NCBI RefSeq assembly: GCF_900637865.1 | Contig: NZ_LR134418.1 | Coordinates: 124,001-188,000 of the forward strand | From: Legionella adelaidensis | GTDB taxonomy: Bacteria; Pseudomonadota; Gammaproteobacteria; Legionellales; Legionellaceae | DNA length: 64,000 nucleotides | Direction: 5' to 3' | Part shown: piece by piece, positions 57,501 to 64,000 of the stretch | How the letters are laid out: every line of letters starts with the position of its first letter | Numbering within the stretch: position 1 is the first letter of the stretch | Translations under genes and position numbers: made by a program | The notes under the pieces: model-generated | Seen by the model: only the letters and a program-made list of their open reading frames with translations | Told to the model about the DNA's origin: nothing | The model's database searches: none

Positions 57501-59115
57501 TAGAAGCATAATAAGCACCGTATTGAGATAATGAAATCCCCTGCAAGCATGACAACTGATCTTGCAAGTTACGGGCATTGTTTAAAATAGCAAGCAATCT
57601 TTCCATGTAAACTAAAGGCTGCCCGCCACAGGGAACAACCCAATTGGTATCCAGCAACTGCATCAAAGCCAAGTTGTCTTTGCATAAAAGAGAAAAATTT
57701 CTCCAGAAATACTCAAAACCATCCAGGGTTTTACTTAATTCATGTTGGGATGTTCCTGTGTTTTGCAAAAATCGTTTTAAGCAATTGATTTGCAAAGGGG
57801 TAAAATTTTCTAAACGGACCATTTCATCAAAAAAAGTTTCATTGCAGAAATTTTCTAAATGATCAAAGTGCGCAAAATAGTGCTCATATAAAAATGCGGA
57901 GAATCCTGGGTGGGCTTGTTCCAAATGGTTTAATTTTAAAAAGAATTCTCTAATCCCCTTATCCCCATAGCGTACCCATAAATTCATGAGAGGAACAAAA
58001 TGAACTTTCTCCAAGCTTTCATAAATCTTTTCGTTGGAAATTAGTGTGCGTAAATGTGGGGGATCAAAATCGATAAAATAGTAAGGTCGCCTCTCATCCA
58101 AGGGGATATATTCACTAGGCGTAAATAAATTAGCGGTGCGATCATCGTCAATTGCCGTTTCATCGTAATCTAATACAAACTCTTCTTTTAACGTTTTCTT
58201 TAATAAAAAACCTGCGGGAAGGTTTTCTTTGTTCAAGCTTAAAAACTGTGGTAATAAAACAGCCATTTTCTTTGCTGCTTCGGGCGTTAAGAATTTAATC
58301 GCTTGCGGTAAATTCGCAAAACATTCATATTCTACTTGTTTAAAAGACTCTTTAACGACTTCAGGTTTAAAGAAAGATTCTGCCATTCGATGGTAGGCAG
58401 GCGTATTAAACTGGGAGTAATTAATAAGATCGCCGGTATAATAAGCGATAGTATTTTCAGTTACCACCTCTGTGGTTACCGTTTCCTCAATCGTTTCCTC
58501 CACAACTTCCGTATGCTGGAGTTCAATTTGAACAAACTGATTAAAAGTATTTTCTTCTATAGCGCCCTGAGATTTAATTAATGATTTCAAACGAATCGGT
58601 TCACCACCAAAATCGGGGATCTCCTCTAAAGAATCATTTTCGTGACCTTCTCCAGTTTCTCCTTTTTGTGGTTTGGCGGCACATTGAATTACTTGAGTAA
58701 TTGCACGCTGAAATCTTTCCAACCCAATTCGTTGTCTTGTTTCTTTGTCCTCAATGAGAATAGGAAAATTAACGAAAGATACAAAATCTAGCAATTTCTC
58801 CTCAGTAGCGCTTTGTAGTTCGACCCTATCAAATAAAAGCTTTAAAACACGTGTGGACTTGTTTTTTAAGGCTGTCAGGAGGGGTAAAAAGTTTAGCGAA
58901 CTGATAAGGTGATATGTAACTGGTATATCAATGCGATTAATAGCATCTTCTGGTAAGGTATTAATCCATTTCTCTATACTGAGTAATTGCTCTTCAGTTA
59001 AATTTTCCTCTATATACAAGTTCACCGGATTTTTGATGCGAATGCGCTCGCCGAGTTCAAGAAGTGTTTGTTCGAAAGTGGATGGCTGCGTTTTAACCAA
59101 CAAAGTCTGAATCAT
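51574..59115 (-). CDS. Giant SecA-like protein 2 (about 2,513 aa) with altered Walker B
   Basis: This is a diverged paralogue of the 3,010-aa protein. Shared, collinear features are the GFLLK box (302-306), the FG-x3-HQ-x-LHA-x-LN box and the SecA-type core: Walker A DTGQGKS (1599-1605), AAIGRNTDIA and SGRTGRQGS (GRTGRQG at 2046-2052). The Walker B box reads NESD (1703-1706) instead of DEAD: the Mg-coordinating Asp is Asn while the catalytic Glu stays. GRGTDI is GRNTDI. The rest is helical with a leucine-rich-like stretch near residues 50-130. It lacks the C-terminal membrane hairpin of its relative. An upstream in-frame start at 59178 is possible; the ATG at 59115 begins MIQTLLVKT. Effector status is inferred. 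Confidence 0.83.
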   Translation of the reverse strand: MIQTLLVKTQPSTFEQTLLELGERIRIKNPVNLYIEENLTEEQLLSIEKWINTLPEDAINRIDIPVTYHLISSLNFLPLLTALKNKSTRVLKLLFDRVELQSATEEKLLDFVSFVNFPILIEDKETRQRIGLERFQRAITQVIQCAAKPQKGETGEGHENDSLEEIPDFGGEPIRLKSLIKSQGAIEENTFNQFVQIELQHTEVVEETIEETVTTEVVTENTIAYYTGDLINYSQFNTPAYHRMAESFFKPEVVKESFKQVEYECFANLPQAIKFLTPEAAKKMAVLLPQFLSLNKENLPAGFLLKKTLKEEFVLDYDETAIDDDRTANLFTPSEYIPLDERRPYYFIDFDPPHLRTLISNEKIYESLEKVHFVPLMNLWVRYGDKGIREFFLKLNHLEQAHPGFSAFLYEHYFAHFDHLENFCNETFFDEMVRLENFTPLQINCLKRFLQNTGTSQHELSKTLDGFEYFWRNFSLLCKDNLALMQLLDTNWVVPCGGQPLVYMERLLAILNNARNLQDQLSCLQGISLSQYGAYYASKYEGFTGVHPSMVLDYDPQKINAIPFNSAFQLYRIELATLFEIVDRGAEAIKEDYCLLKNLFLIDTSCSLLSQDGFKELQAQGKVVPLTLYMSTYVEVLPPTYGCFYHYGGGYGAATLRSKNVPLSAPIFYKLVFRFLGTQLAGVSIGEFFRNFQEIRQEWTKIRERENETSFLWTREEVSFSIHMNLVKALLLLTSERVTGSVEYFTGRYNDTTDIRTQPTLRALIGLADTVDISAIIVQLHLLRELFNRNIRFNDLEAICYLTMQNIWLKHILEKEKFGGYEASVTLWPAVKEEYSQRLHKLILSNKYPTYKFIQLIGKQKAKKAALYAINTHDFFQESPAIATTFADSLILFSALLRNFNFNITSDNFFTLLQSSSEDIPSSPPKIPLYELCGEINGVNFNLDYWRWVTREEIPQLKRIRDYLQEATTGLNATNSLYYAYQLLIDAEQFLSYSQVIAIFDAVSRLPLVEALINIAEIHKIFNDHGVQVRIKMPEVLQYDNEEVKQCLLSLITGLEIVKTRGLQIGADFLQMGMTLAHNFLLGAPLSPEANIPEELIAELEQVFARLSPLSGKSVSELQVVFQEQLSTCNFAIAFLTSQCIKPILWKLKSHLIAGSFERHLRADEDKELINKFTEITLNLSDIRDESNFEKINQAINKAESIAIVCGAIARHPCILEQQEAFLKILSNVQIEKIDSELLLQLFNLLTKMPQRDYIPLLKEMLDSSLIYNKEAFIFLLGLITKLHDEHFSTQGIVNFCRRCKLSSFTDFESFEEFMRQLIEAHSYDTEDPLLLFLLADENFTVEQVQLLSTYTYQIRENREKITDLVRFIGKQNLTDTFLQQLAGLEAPQRASIITVISKAYAMRRPQDPTIDILRVVKHLQRLSCNQLNEILKLYSTSVTSIACLANALSSYDPQAPFADFLQAMEIAPFGMRCEKEEFNCDEVERVVNESSDLLNKTSYPYSYRKQLMEIFLLVNEMGYKLPVFKGKTINYLTNLEIKSLFLELKNNTHLSTMAKRINALALMREAMYRATGQFPYSTQLIVLIDSMLHEGNVVSNVDTGQGKSLIDVMKAAFLWLESDRVDVTTSSIADAKRDIANYSAFLELLGVPFSKKPVTPTSQLSEFCTNGINFSTFAQLSLFFSRAIASDHSLDTPRNRISLVANESDKSFLDELTIYRFASTEGAKISKKHAWIYTAIMEYVQLPGFTRCDTSANTDIRRLRRFLSNKARLLGKSGTILAQLDNERLLNWIESAVLVQYKLRENFDYVVMPLPDNTELHAAKVLMRDTRVSPDSVFGNGMHQLLHAKLNAEKRVPSKTGEDSFLIEPENRTIISSSNFNLLMYYLSRNGFVWCSSGTVGSEAEIEEQHGKYGFPFSKIEPHQAKQVTENNVVILSNEEEQLTCLASELKSRRINQSQEPLLIFCQDIEKAKKIFGYLSQCEDASPMQLFTGIEDEVTAIAQAAVPGMVTVTTAAIGRNTDIAYNKRIGMDIWHTCIESTRIDRQKSGRTGRQGSKGTISYFLNEENQKVHSQEEINQLRRKLDHAAKIEREFNEEFYAILGNLLSQVEKIPSSFFSVISKQEFIKKKWATFSNTLEQFYRELRLKNMYVREQFNQHATKTVVEMLKEAAPDFDGTQIKEYVETIHPSRESYHPYTKRVRIKDCMPPVKIAYELFDHNTDNSTTIDDAKKQTIMQALNALFLDQEQSDFLQKNTVFFNHLIASEVGQAQLRAIYEEFLQTFLQTHACSTFVNRWLGVATPLSRIANNQYYLCLFQAFSTVNKAPSVKERGLQETVLFLIEEYLQNSWFISSAKRQAAIELQKSIRSATEMQSIIAVLQQGQLTIAEQDIQTNTSLWRLFKPVNLSGSSRLQNTISTALNLACSLGVQTHEDQLITDLTKHLGTSMKDDATSFLSPSADALKNLSLYTNKKVIGSCMEHAIQRRNESRYAKKYSIFADGEHRGEPTKVMGLEAPGA

Positions 59116-59302
59116 AAAACAAATATATGTAAAAAATTTGTGCAATTTTACCAGTAACCCTATGGCTTCGCAAGACAATTTTAATATGTATATTGGCCGC
59201 AGGCCTGTGGGATTGTCACTTTTTTCGGTAATACCTTGGATTAAGTAACCATCTGCTCATTTATCAGTTGTTCAAAAAAATGGACGACACTTCCGGTCGA
59301 CT

Positions 59303-59361
59303 GCCCAACATTCTTCTATTTCTTCAGAGATCGAATGTTGGGCCGTTGGCGCCAACCTACA
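59303..59361. repeat. Dispersed palindromic repeat, copy g (giant 2-bioC)
   Basis: GCCCAACATTC (59303-59313) pairs exactly with 59333-59343, and a perfect 12-bp palindrome GTTGGCGCCAAC follows at 59345-59356. The terminal CTACA supplies the bioC stop codon TAG. From 59185 to 59302 there are further weak pieces (GGCCGCAGGCC, TTGTCACTTTTTTCGG). Confidence 0.8.
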
Positions 59362-60208
59362 TTTTTTTTCTTATCCCCGCAATTGGAATCCTAACTTCCG
59401 TCCCATGTGAACTACTAAATTGCAAACCCTTCCACGCATGCCCATACACAATTTCATAACTTAAAGGAAAATGATCGGAAACTTTTAACTGATTATAAGC
59501 CTCTTCAAATTTTAACCAGGCGGTTTTACCCGTAAGGCCAGCATTTCTTTTGCTATGAACATTGCGCACACCCTGCATTTTCAAGGCATGAATAAGCCTT
59601 ACAAAGCTATTATAGTGAACGACTAATTTTTCCATATCGACTACGGGATCAAGGAATTGTTCCTTTAATAAAATATCCCCCAAATCGTGCATATCTAAAA
59701 ACTCATTTGCGTGAGCAAAAGAGTCTACCGCACCCCAAGCCTTTCGTAATTCGCAAAACGTGTCTGGACCTAAAGAAGAAAACATAAGGCATCCGTTTAC
59801 ATTCATAATTCGATTAATTTCTGAAAATAATCGCGGCAAAGAAGGAGACCAATGGATAACTTGGTTGGAGAAAACCAAATCGATCATTCCATCAGGAAAA
59901 GGCATACGCAGCATGTCACCGGAAATGGAATTCCATTTTAACCGCCAGGTTTGTTTCTTTTTTCCGGTTAGAAGCATCTGGTGGGCAATATCGAATGCAA
60001 TTACTTCCGCTTTGGGGTATTTTTTTTTCAGCAAGGAGGTAAATATCCCCGTACCGCTGCCCAAGTCTAAAACATATTTTGGTGTAATTTTTAATAATTC
60101 CAGGCGTTCGAATAAGCGTAAGCCAATTTCTTTTTGCACTTTTGCAAAAGTTTCATAATCATTAGCTACCTTGTTAAAGGACTTACTTACCTCGTTCGTT
60201 TTATTCAT
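59357..60208 (-). CDS. bioC: Malonyl-ACP O-methyltransferase BioC
   Basis: BioC methylates malonyl-ACP with SAM, priming the pimeloyl chain for biotin. The 283-aa product has the BioC-type N-terminus (EVSKSFNKVANDYETFAKVQ), the SAM-binding motif VLDLGSGTGIFT (about 46-57), the IDLVFSNQVIHWSPSLPRLF segment and NVNGCLMFSSLGPDTF. I place the start at ATG 60208; the frame is open to a GTG at 60262 but that would overlap comF. No other bio gene is in the window. It is divergent from comF with only 23 bp between the start codons. Confidence 0.93.
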   Translation of the reverse strand: MNKTNEVSKSFNKVANDYETFAKVQKEIGLRLFERLELLKITPKYVLDLGSGTGIFTSLLKKKYPKAEVIAFDIAHQMLLTGKKKQTWRLKWNSISGDMLRMPFPDGMIDLVFSNQVIHWSPSLPRLFSEINRIMNVNGCLMFSSLGPDTFCELRKAWGAVDSFAHANEFLDMHDLGDILLKEQFLDPVVDMEKLVVHYNSFVRLIHALKMQGVRNVHSKRNAGLTGKTAWLKFEEAYNQLKVSDHFPLSYEIVYGHAWKGLQFSSSHGTEVRIPIAGIRKKM

Positions 60209-60231
60209 GCTTGCGTATTTTGGAAAAGAAT

Positions 60232-60930
60232 ATGGTATGGCAAAGACTGACGAGTATAACACAGAAGTTTTATCTTAAATCGGTTTGTTTTCTCTGTAAT
60301 CAAGCACATTCCCACAGCAAGGTGATTTGTGCTGATTGTACCAATTACCTTGATCCTATAGGGGCTGCTTGTTTCAGTTGCGCTACCCCACTGCCCCAAA
60401 GTGATTATTTAGTATGCGGGCGATGCATTAAGAAAAAACCGCATGTGGATAGCATGCAAGCTGCTTATTATTTTACAGAGCCACTGCGAAGTATTATGCA
60501 TGAATTTAAATACAAGGGCGGAATTTATCTTACCCAATTTTTAGCGGAACTAATGTTGGAAAAGACGCCAGAAACTATTTTACACAGTGAATGTTTTATT
60601 CCCATACCGCTACATTACAAGAAATTACGGCAACGTGGGTTTAATCAAGCGGCCGAATTGGCTAAATATTTAGGGAAAGTACTGGGAATTCCGGTAGAGT
60701 TAAATTGTTGTAAAAAACAGATAATGACACCCGCACAGGCGGAATTAAGAGGCGTAAAGAGAAGGCAAAATTTACGCGATGTTTTCAGTATTTCTTCCAT
60801 TACCTATAAAAACATTACGCTTATTGACGACATTATCACCACGGGTAGTACGCTGAACGAACTAGCCCGTATGATAAAAAAAAATTCTGCTATCACTATC
60901 CATGCCTGGGGATGTGCTAAAGCGGTTTAG
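60232..60930 (+). CDS. comF: ComF family protein
   Basis: ComF-type proteins support DNA uptake in competent bacteria and have a phosphoribosyltransferase fold. The 232-aa product has an N-terminal zinc-binding part with several Cys pairs (CFLCNQ, CADC, CFSCATPLP, CGRC), then the PRT domain with PIPLHYKKLRQRGFNQAAEL and the LIDDIITTGSTLNELA PRPP loop. The ATG at 60232 has GGAAAAG upstream; a TTG at 60211 is a weaker choice. With pilT it suggests competence capacity. It ends 4 nt inside the next gene's tail. Confidence 0.93.
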   Translation: MVWQRLTSITQKFYLKSVCFLCNQAHSHSKVICADCTNYLDPIGAACFSCATPLPQSDYLVCGRCIKKKPHVDSMQAAYYFTEPLRSIMHEFKYKGGIYLTQFLAELMLEKTPETILHSECFIPIPLHYKKLRQRGFNQAAELAKYLGKVLGIPVELNCCKKQIMTPAQAELRGVKRRQNLRDVFSISSITYKNITLIDDIITTGSTLNELARMIKKNSAITIHAWGCAKAV

Positions 60931-63491
60931 GCCATTAATGTTGTTCTATTAATATCCTTGGCACTTTCTTCCCAGTGCTTCTCCCTTCCCATGTTAACAA
61001 GTTTTTCAAATAAAACTTTATCAGCCACCAGCTGATAATCAATCTGTGTGTCGGCTCCAAAAATTATGTCCATCAGCGGGAGCTCTGCATTTAAATCACT
61101 ATCTTTTAAACCGTTTATCAGCGCTTTTGCCGATCGCGTTTCACAATAATTGGCATGAAAAAAACCCAAAGTCGTATAGCTTGCGGTAATTCGAACCAGC
61201 TCAAGAATAACTTTTCTTATTTGATCATCAGTAAGACGATTTGCTGTGTGATCGACCAGCAGGGATAAATCGCGTAATAATTTTCCTTTATGTCCATATC
61301 TGCTTTGAAAGGAGAGCGCATCAGAGCAACGATAAATTAATGATTTCAACGCAGCCACAGTACTTGGTCTAACCGAATGCGGTCTGCATGTATTTTCTTG
61401 AAATACCGCCTCCGTTTTGTCCGTGGTAAATGCAGAAGTATCTAATCGAATACCAAATAAACGGGTATACTGCTCTGAAATAGACCGTAGTTTTTTTTGT
61501 AAAATGTGTTGTTGTTGCTCAGTAAAATCGGGGGCATCAACTACGTCCCTTAAATGAGAAGAAGCTGCTGCAAAGGCACGTAAACTCTTAAATAAATCCT
61601 CTAACAAGCTCCCTATGATATCAGTCATCGTCCGGCTGCTACTATTGTCTCTAATTAAAATTTGACGATCGATTTCTTTTATTTTTTCCCCTACTTGTGT
61701 AAATTCAACCGATACTCTTCTGATCGCATCTTTTAAAAAAGCTTGAAAGCCTTTATGTTGGAGGAAATTACGATAATTAAAAGTCAGTTCCGTAATACTG
61801 TCTAATAATTTGGTAACTTGGGTTAACCTATATTGTTTTTTGGGAAATTCATCAATTAACGCTTCTGAATCTGCATTCATGGTAATGAATGCAGAGAGCA
61901 TTAAATTATAATATCCTCTATCGCGCACCCAATTTCTATTAATAAATTCTACTTGCTCGATTCCGCTAAAAATGGGAACCTCGGTAGCCTTTGATTTTTC
62001 TGCTACCTCTGTACTTCTTTCCGTATCAACGCTTACACCATAATCCTCTATAACCAAAGTAATTAACGGGATAAGCCGTCTTGCAGTCAATACCATTACT
62101 TGCTCTTCTGACGCATGACCAAATATTTTCCCGTGCCCTAAATCCCTTTTGCAAACAGCTTGTATTGGCTCTACAAACTCGTGGTAGAAACTTTTTAATT
62201 GTTTACTAAATAAGCTAAAAGTTCCTCCTTGTTTAAGGAGTAAGTCTAAGAGCCTCCTTCTTTCATCTTCAGGAAGGTGGCAAAAAATAATTAATAGGTC
62301 GATTACTGTATTAAGCTTGTGATTCACTCCAGCCGTTCTGTGAGGAATATCTTTAAAAGGTAAAAAATAATCTAAAATAGCCGGATTTCCATTCAAAATG
62401 ATATTTAATGCACTTACAAGTTCCGCAATATTCCCTGCAGCCTTGTCATCCGGTATTTTTTCCCCAGGCGTTTCTTCTCGCGTGAAAACAATTTCAAATA
62501 CACTGGTATCCATTCTCCTGATAACTTCATGGGCTCTATTGGCTACATCCTGTATATTTAATTCCTGGGTAAGTTCTTTTTCATAGGCCTCGTGTAATGC
62601 ACGAATATGTGCCTCCACCATTTGTACATATTCATCCAAATGATTTTGCTCATTTGCAATTTTATGAATAAATGGCCGTCGGTCTCTATTTAATAGATTA
62701 TTTACAAACTGCGCGGCTTCCCTGCATAAGGCAAGTGAATCGCTAACACTTAATGGATACCCCGTCTCAGGATCTACCGGATGTTGCAAGTGCCAAAGCA
62801 GATTAGCTAACGTGATCATTATAAACCGCGGGGCTTTTAAATCATTTAAGTAATTGGTCCCTTTAAATGTATGTTTTACCACCTCTACAGGTTTCCATTG
62901 CTTTTCAAAGACTCTGTCCAAATCTCCTAATATTTTTGGTAGTCTGCCATCTAAAAATAAACGAATTTCTCTACGTGCTACATCTAATGGTCTGCTGCTT
63001 GCAATAACTTGTCCCAGATGTTTGCTCATAGTTGAAAACGGAAGAACAGAATAAAGCCTGGAATGATGTTTATCCGTTAATGTATCTTCTTGTATACCAA
63101 AATATGGAGCCAGATGGTGTTCAGTATCTTTCGTCATCTCCACAAATTGATGGACTACCAATTGCTCAGTTTCAAGTCTTCCTTCCTCACAATCCGTTGG
63201 AATTTCCATGGCTCCAATTTTACATTTCCTGATAACTTTATCGTAATCTAAACGCGCATCATTTAATTCACTTATTGCGTGACGAATAGCCATGGCAGCG
63301 CCAACTACAGCAACCACTGCCAAGCCAATAATTTCTTTTTGTTTAGCTATCTCGGAAAGAAAGGAGGTAGCAGTAGCCCCCCCCGGGACTAAGCTCGTTA
63401 CCATCGCTTCGGCAACTGTTGTTAATTCACTGGCGCCTTTTAAAGCACCAGCACGAAGAGCTACTTCCGAAACTTTTGTGGGGTTTGTCAT
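60927..63491 (-). CDS. Orphan 854-aa protein, putative effector
   Basis: I do not recognise this protein. It has one hydrophobic glycine/alanine-rich segment (about 55-72, GLAVVAVVGAAMAI) after a small-residue-rich N-terminus, then about 780 residues that read as long amphipathic helices with no enzymatic motif that I can see. No signal peptide of standard type is present. The C-terminal end has WEESAKD about 10-16 residues from the stop, a weak E-block-like feature. Its 3' end overlaps the comF stop by 4 nt. A membrane-anchored effector or a structural protein are both possible. Confidence 0.72.
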   Translation of the reverse strand: MTNPTKVSEVALRAGALKGASELTTVAEAMVTSLVPGGATATSFLSEIAKQKEIIGLAVVAVVGAAMAIRHAISELNDARLDYDKVIRKCKIGAMEIPTDCEEGRLETEQLVVHQFVEMTKDTEHHLAPYFGIQEDTLTDKHHSRLYSVLPFSTMSKHLGQVIASSRPLDVARREIRLFLDGRLPKILGDLDRVFEKQWKPVEVVKHTFKGTNYLNDLKAPRFIMITLANLLWHLQHPVDPETGYPLSVSDSLALCREAAQFVNNLLNRDRRPFIHKIANEQNHLDEYVQMVEAHIRALHEAYEKELTQELNIQDVANRAHEVIRRMDTSVFEIVFTREETPGEKIPDDKAAGNIAELVSALNIILNGNPAILDYFLPFKDIPHRTAGVNHKLNTVIDLLIIFCHLPEDERRRLLDLLLKQGGTFSLFSKQLKSFYHEFVEPIQAVCKRDLGHGKIFGHASEEQVMVLTARRLIPLITLVIEDYGVSVDTERSTEVAEKSKATEVPIFSGIEQVEFINRNWVRDRGYYNLMLSAFITMNADSEALIDEFPKKQYRLTQVTKLLDSITELTFNYRNFLQHKGFQAFLKDAIRRVSVEFTQVGEKIKEIDRQILIRDNSSSRTMTDIIGSLLEDLFKSLRAFAAASSHLRDVVDAPDFTEQQQHILQKKLRSISEQYTRLFGIRLDTSAFTTDKTEAVFQENTCRPHSVRPSTVAALKSLIYRCSDALSFQSRYGHKGKLLRDLSLLVDHTANRLTDDQIRKVILELVRITASYTTLGFFHANYCETRSAKALINGLKDSDLNAELPLMDIIFGADTQIDYQLVADKVLFEKLVNMGREKHWEESAKDINRTTLMA

Positions 63492-63565
63492 ATTTATTAA
63501 ACAATAAGGAAAAGAGCTAGAAATTATGCATTAATTTTGTCAAAAAAAGAACATTGAAGGATTTA

Positions 63566-63640
63566 TTTATTATGTAGTTATGCCGCAAGGCTAACACGCT
63601 TTACAAATTTTTTTGTGGGTCCGGGGCACCAACTTAGGCA
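63566..63640. repeat. Dispersed palindromic repeat, decayed copy h
   Basis: ATGTAGTTATGCCGCAAGGC at the left and GGGGCACCAACTTAGG at the right resemble the two ends of the repeat family with several changes. The right end contains the stop codon of the minus-strand membrane protease gene at 63634. Confidence 0.5.
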
Positions 63641-64000
63641 AAGTAACGATTTAAGTCGTTCAGGATAAGCTGTATGGTGAAAAGAATAAAAAATATACAC
63701 ATTAAGCGGAATATTAAAATTTCCAAGGCTATCGAAAGAGGTTTACCACGAATTTTTTCAAGTAATGCATAGAGAATTCCTCCCCCATCCAAACCGGGAA
63801 TAGGTAATATATTCACAACAGCAACGGATATACTTAAATTGGCAATAAAATTTAAAAATACAAGAAAACCCTGTTCTAAAGAATTAATTATTAAAGAAAA
63901 AATACCTATAGGGCCCAGAAGCAGTGCAAACGGCAATGTACCGGTTACAATTTGCTTTAATAAAAGTATAAAAAATATCACCAGATTTTGAATCTCTTGC
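63634..64000 (-). CDS. Site-2 protease/RseP-like membrane metalloprotease, C-terminal part
   Basis: The frame is open to the window edge, so only the last 122 or so residues are visible. They show three membrane segments, LLGPIGIFSLI matching the GPIGI block of RseP, and the third zinc-ligand region NILPIPGLDGGGILYALLEK followed by IRGKP. This is the C-terminal half of a peptidase-M50 (site-2 protease) domain. The HExxH motif and any PDZ domain would lie beyond 64000. A GTG at 63981 is not the true start because the coding frame continues upstream. Whether it is RseP or a second M50 paralogue cannot be decided. Confidence 0.8.
   Translation of the reverse strand, partial: QEIQNLVIFFILLLKQIVTGTLPFALLLGPIGIFSLIINSLEQGFLVFLNFIANLSISVAVVNILPIPGLDGGGILYALLEKIRGKPLSIALEILIFRLMCIFFILFTIQLILNDLNRYFA

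Overview
The window is chromosomal DNA of a low-GC gammaproteobacterium of the order Legionellales, most likely Legionella or a close relative. The evidence is the gene content and order: enhA-enhB-enhC (Legionella 'enhanced entry' genes) next to uvrC-letA and phhA, the series tig-clpP-clpX-lon-hupB, divergent bioC/comF, and several very large orphan proteins of the kind secreted by Dot/Icm systems. No rRNA, CRISPR array, intact insertion sequence or prophage is visible.

Layout. 1-7,250: tRNA-Asp and tRNA-Val sit just behind hupB. The proteostasis run tig-clpP-clpX-lon-hupB follows, headed by a Pro-Arg-His-Leu tRNA cluster with a good promoter at 7,277-7,305. 7,379-8,596: a tyrosine recombinase. 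8,677-16,198: a membrane protein, uup, ridA, spoT, rpoZ, gmk, yicC and rph. 16,322-21,447: pilT, a 133-aa orphan, a serine/threonine-type transporter, yggS, proC and yggT. 21,617-31,749: a 3,010-aa SecA-motor protein followed by an ankyrin-like protein. 31,981-38,723: two small orphans, lptG/lptF, holC, an M17 aminopeptidase and murJ. 38,961-42,598: rpsT, hsp20 and a convergent acetoin pair (acetolactate decarboxylase and acetolactate synthase). 42,607-51,389: enhC/enhB/enhA, uvrC, letA and phhA. 51,574-59,115: a second giant SecA-like protein of about 2,513 aa. 59,357-64,000: bioC, comF, an 854-aa orphan and the end of a site-2-protease-like gene cut by the window edge.

How the genes work together. 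Most of the window is conserved housekeeping: protein quality control, stringent response and GTP supply (spoT, rpoZ, gmk), LPS export (lptFG), peptidoglycan precursor flipping (murJ), DNA repair and biotin synthesis. The accessory layer is a set of long or orphan proteins placed singly between housekeeping blocks. The two giants share collinear motifs (GFLLK, the FG..HQ.LHA.LN box and a full SecA-type helicase core), so they look like diverged paralogues. One keeps a canonical DEAD Walker B box and ends in a glycine-rich membrane hairpin and an acidic tail. The other has NESD in place of DEAD. This pair is the best candidate here for an undescribed system.

Non-coding structure. A dispersed palindromic repeat whose end reads CCAACCTAC lies beside the stop codons of at least five, probably six, minus-strand genes. 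A separate element of about 180 bp with long imperfect inverted arms lies between holC and the aminopeptidase gene. All functional assignments are from reading the sequence; no database search was possible.
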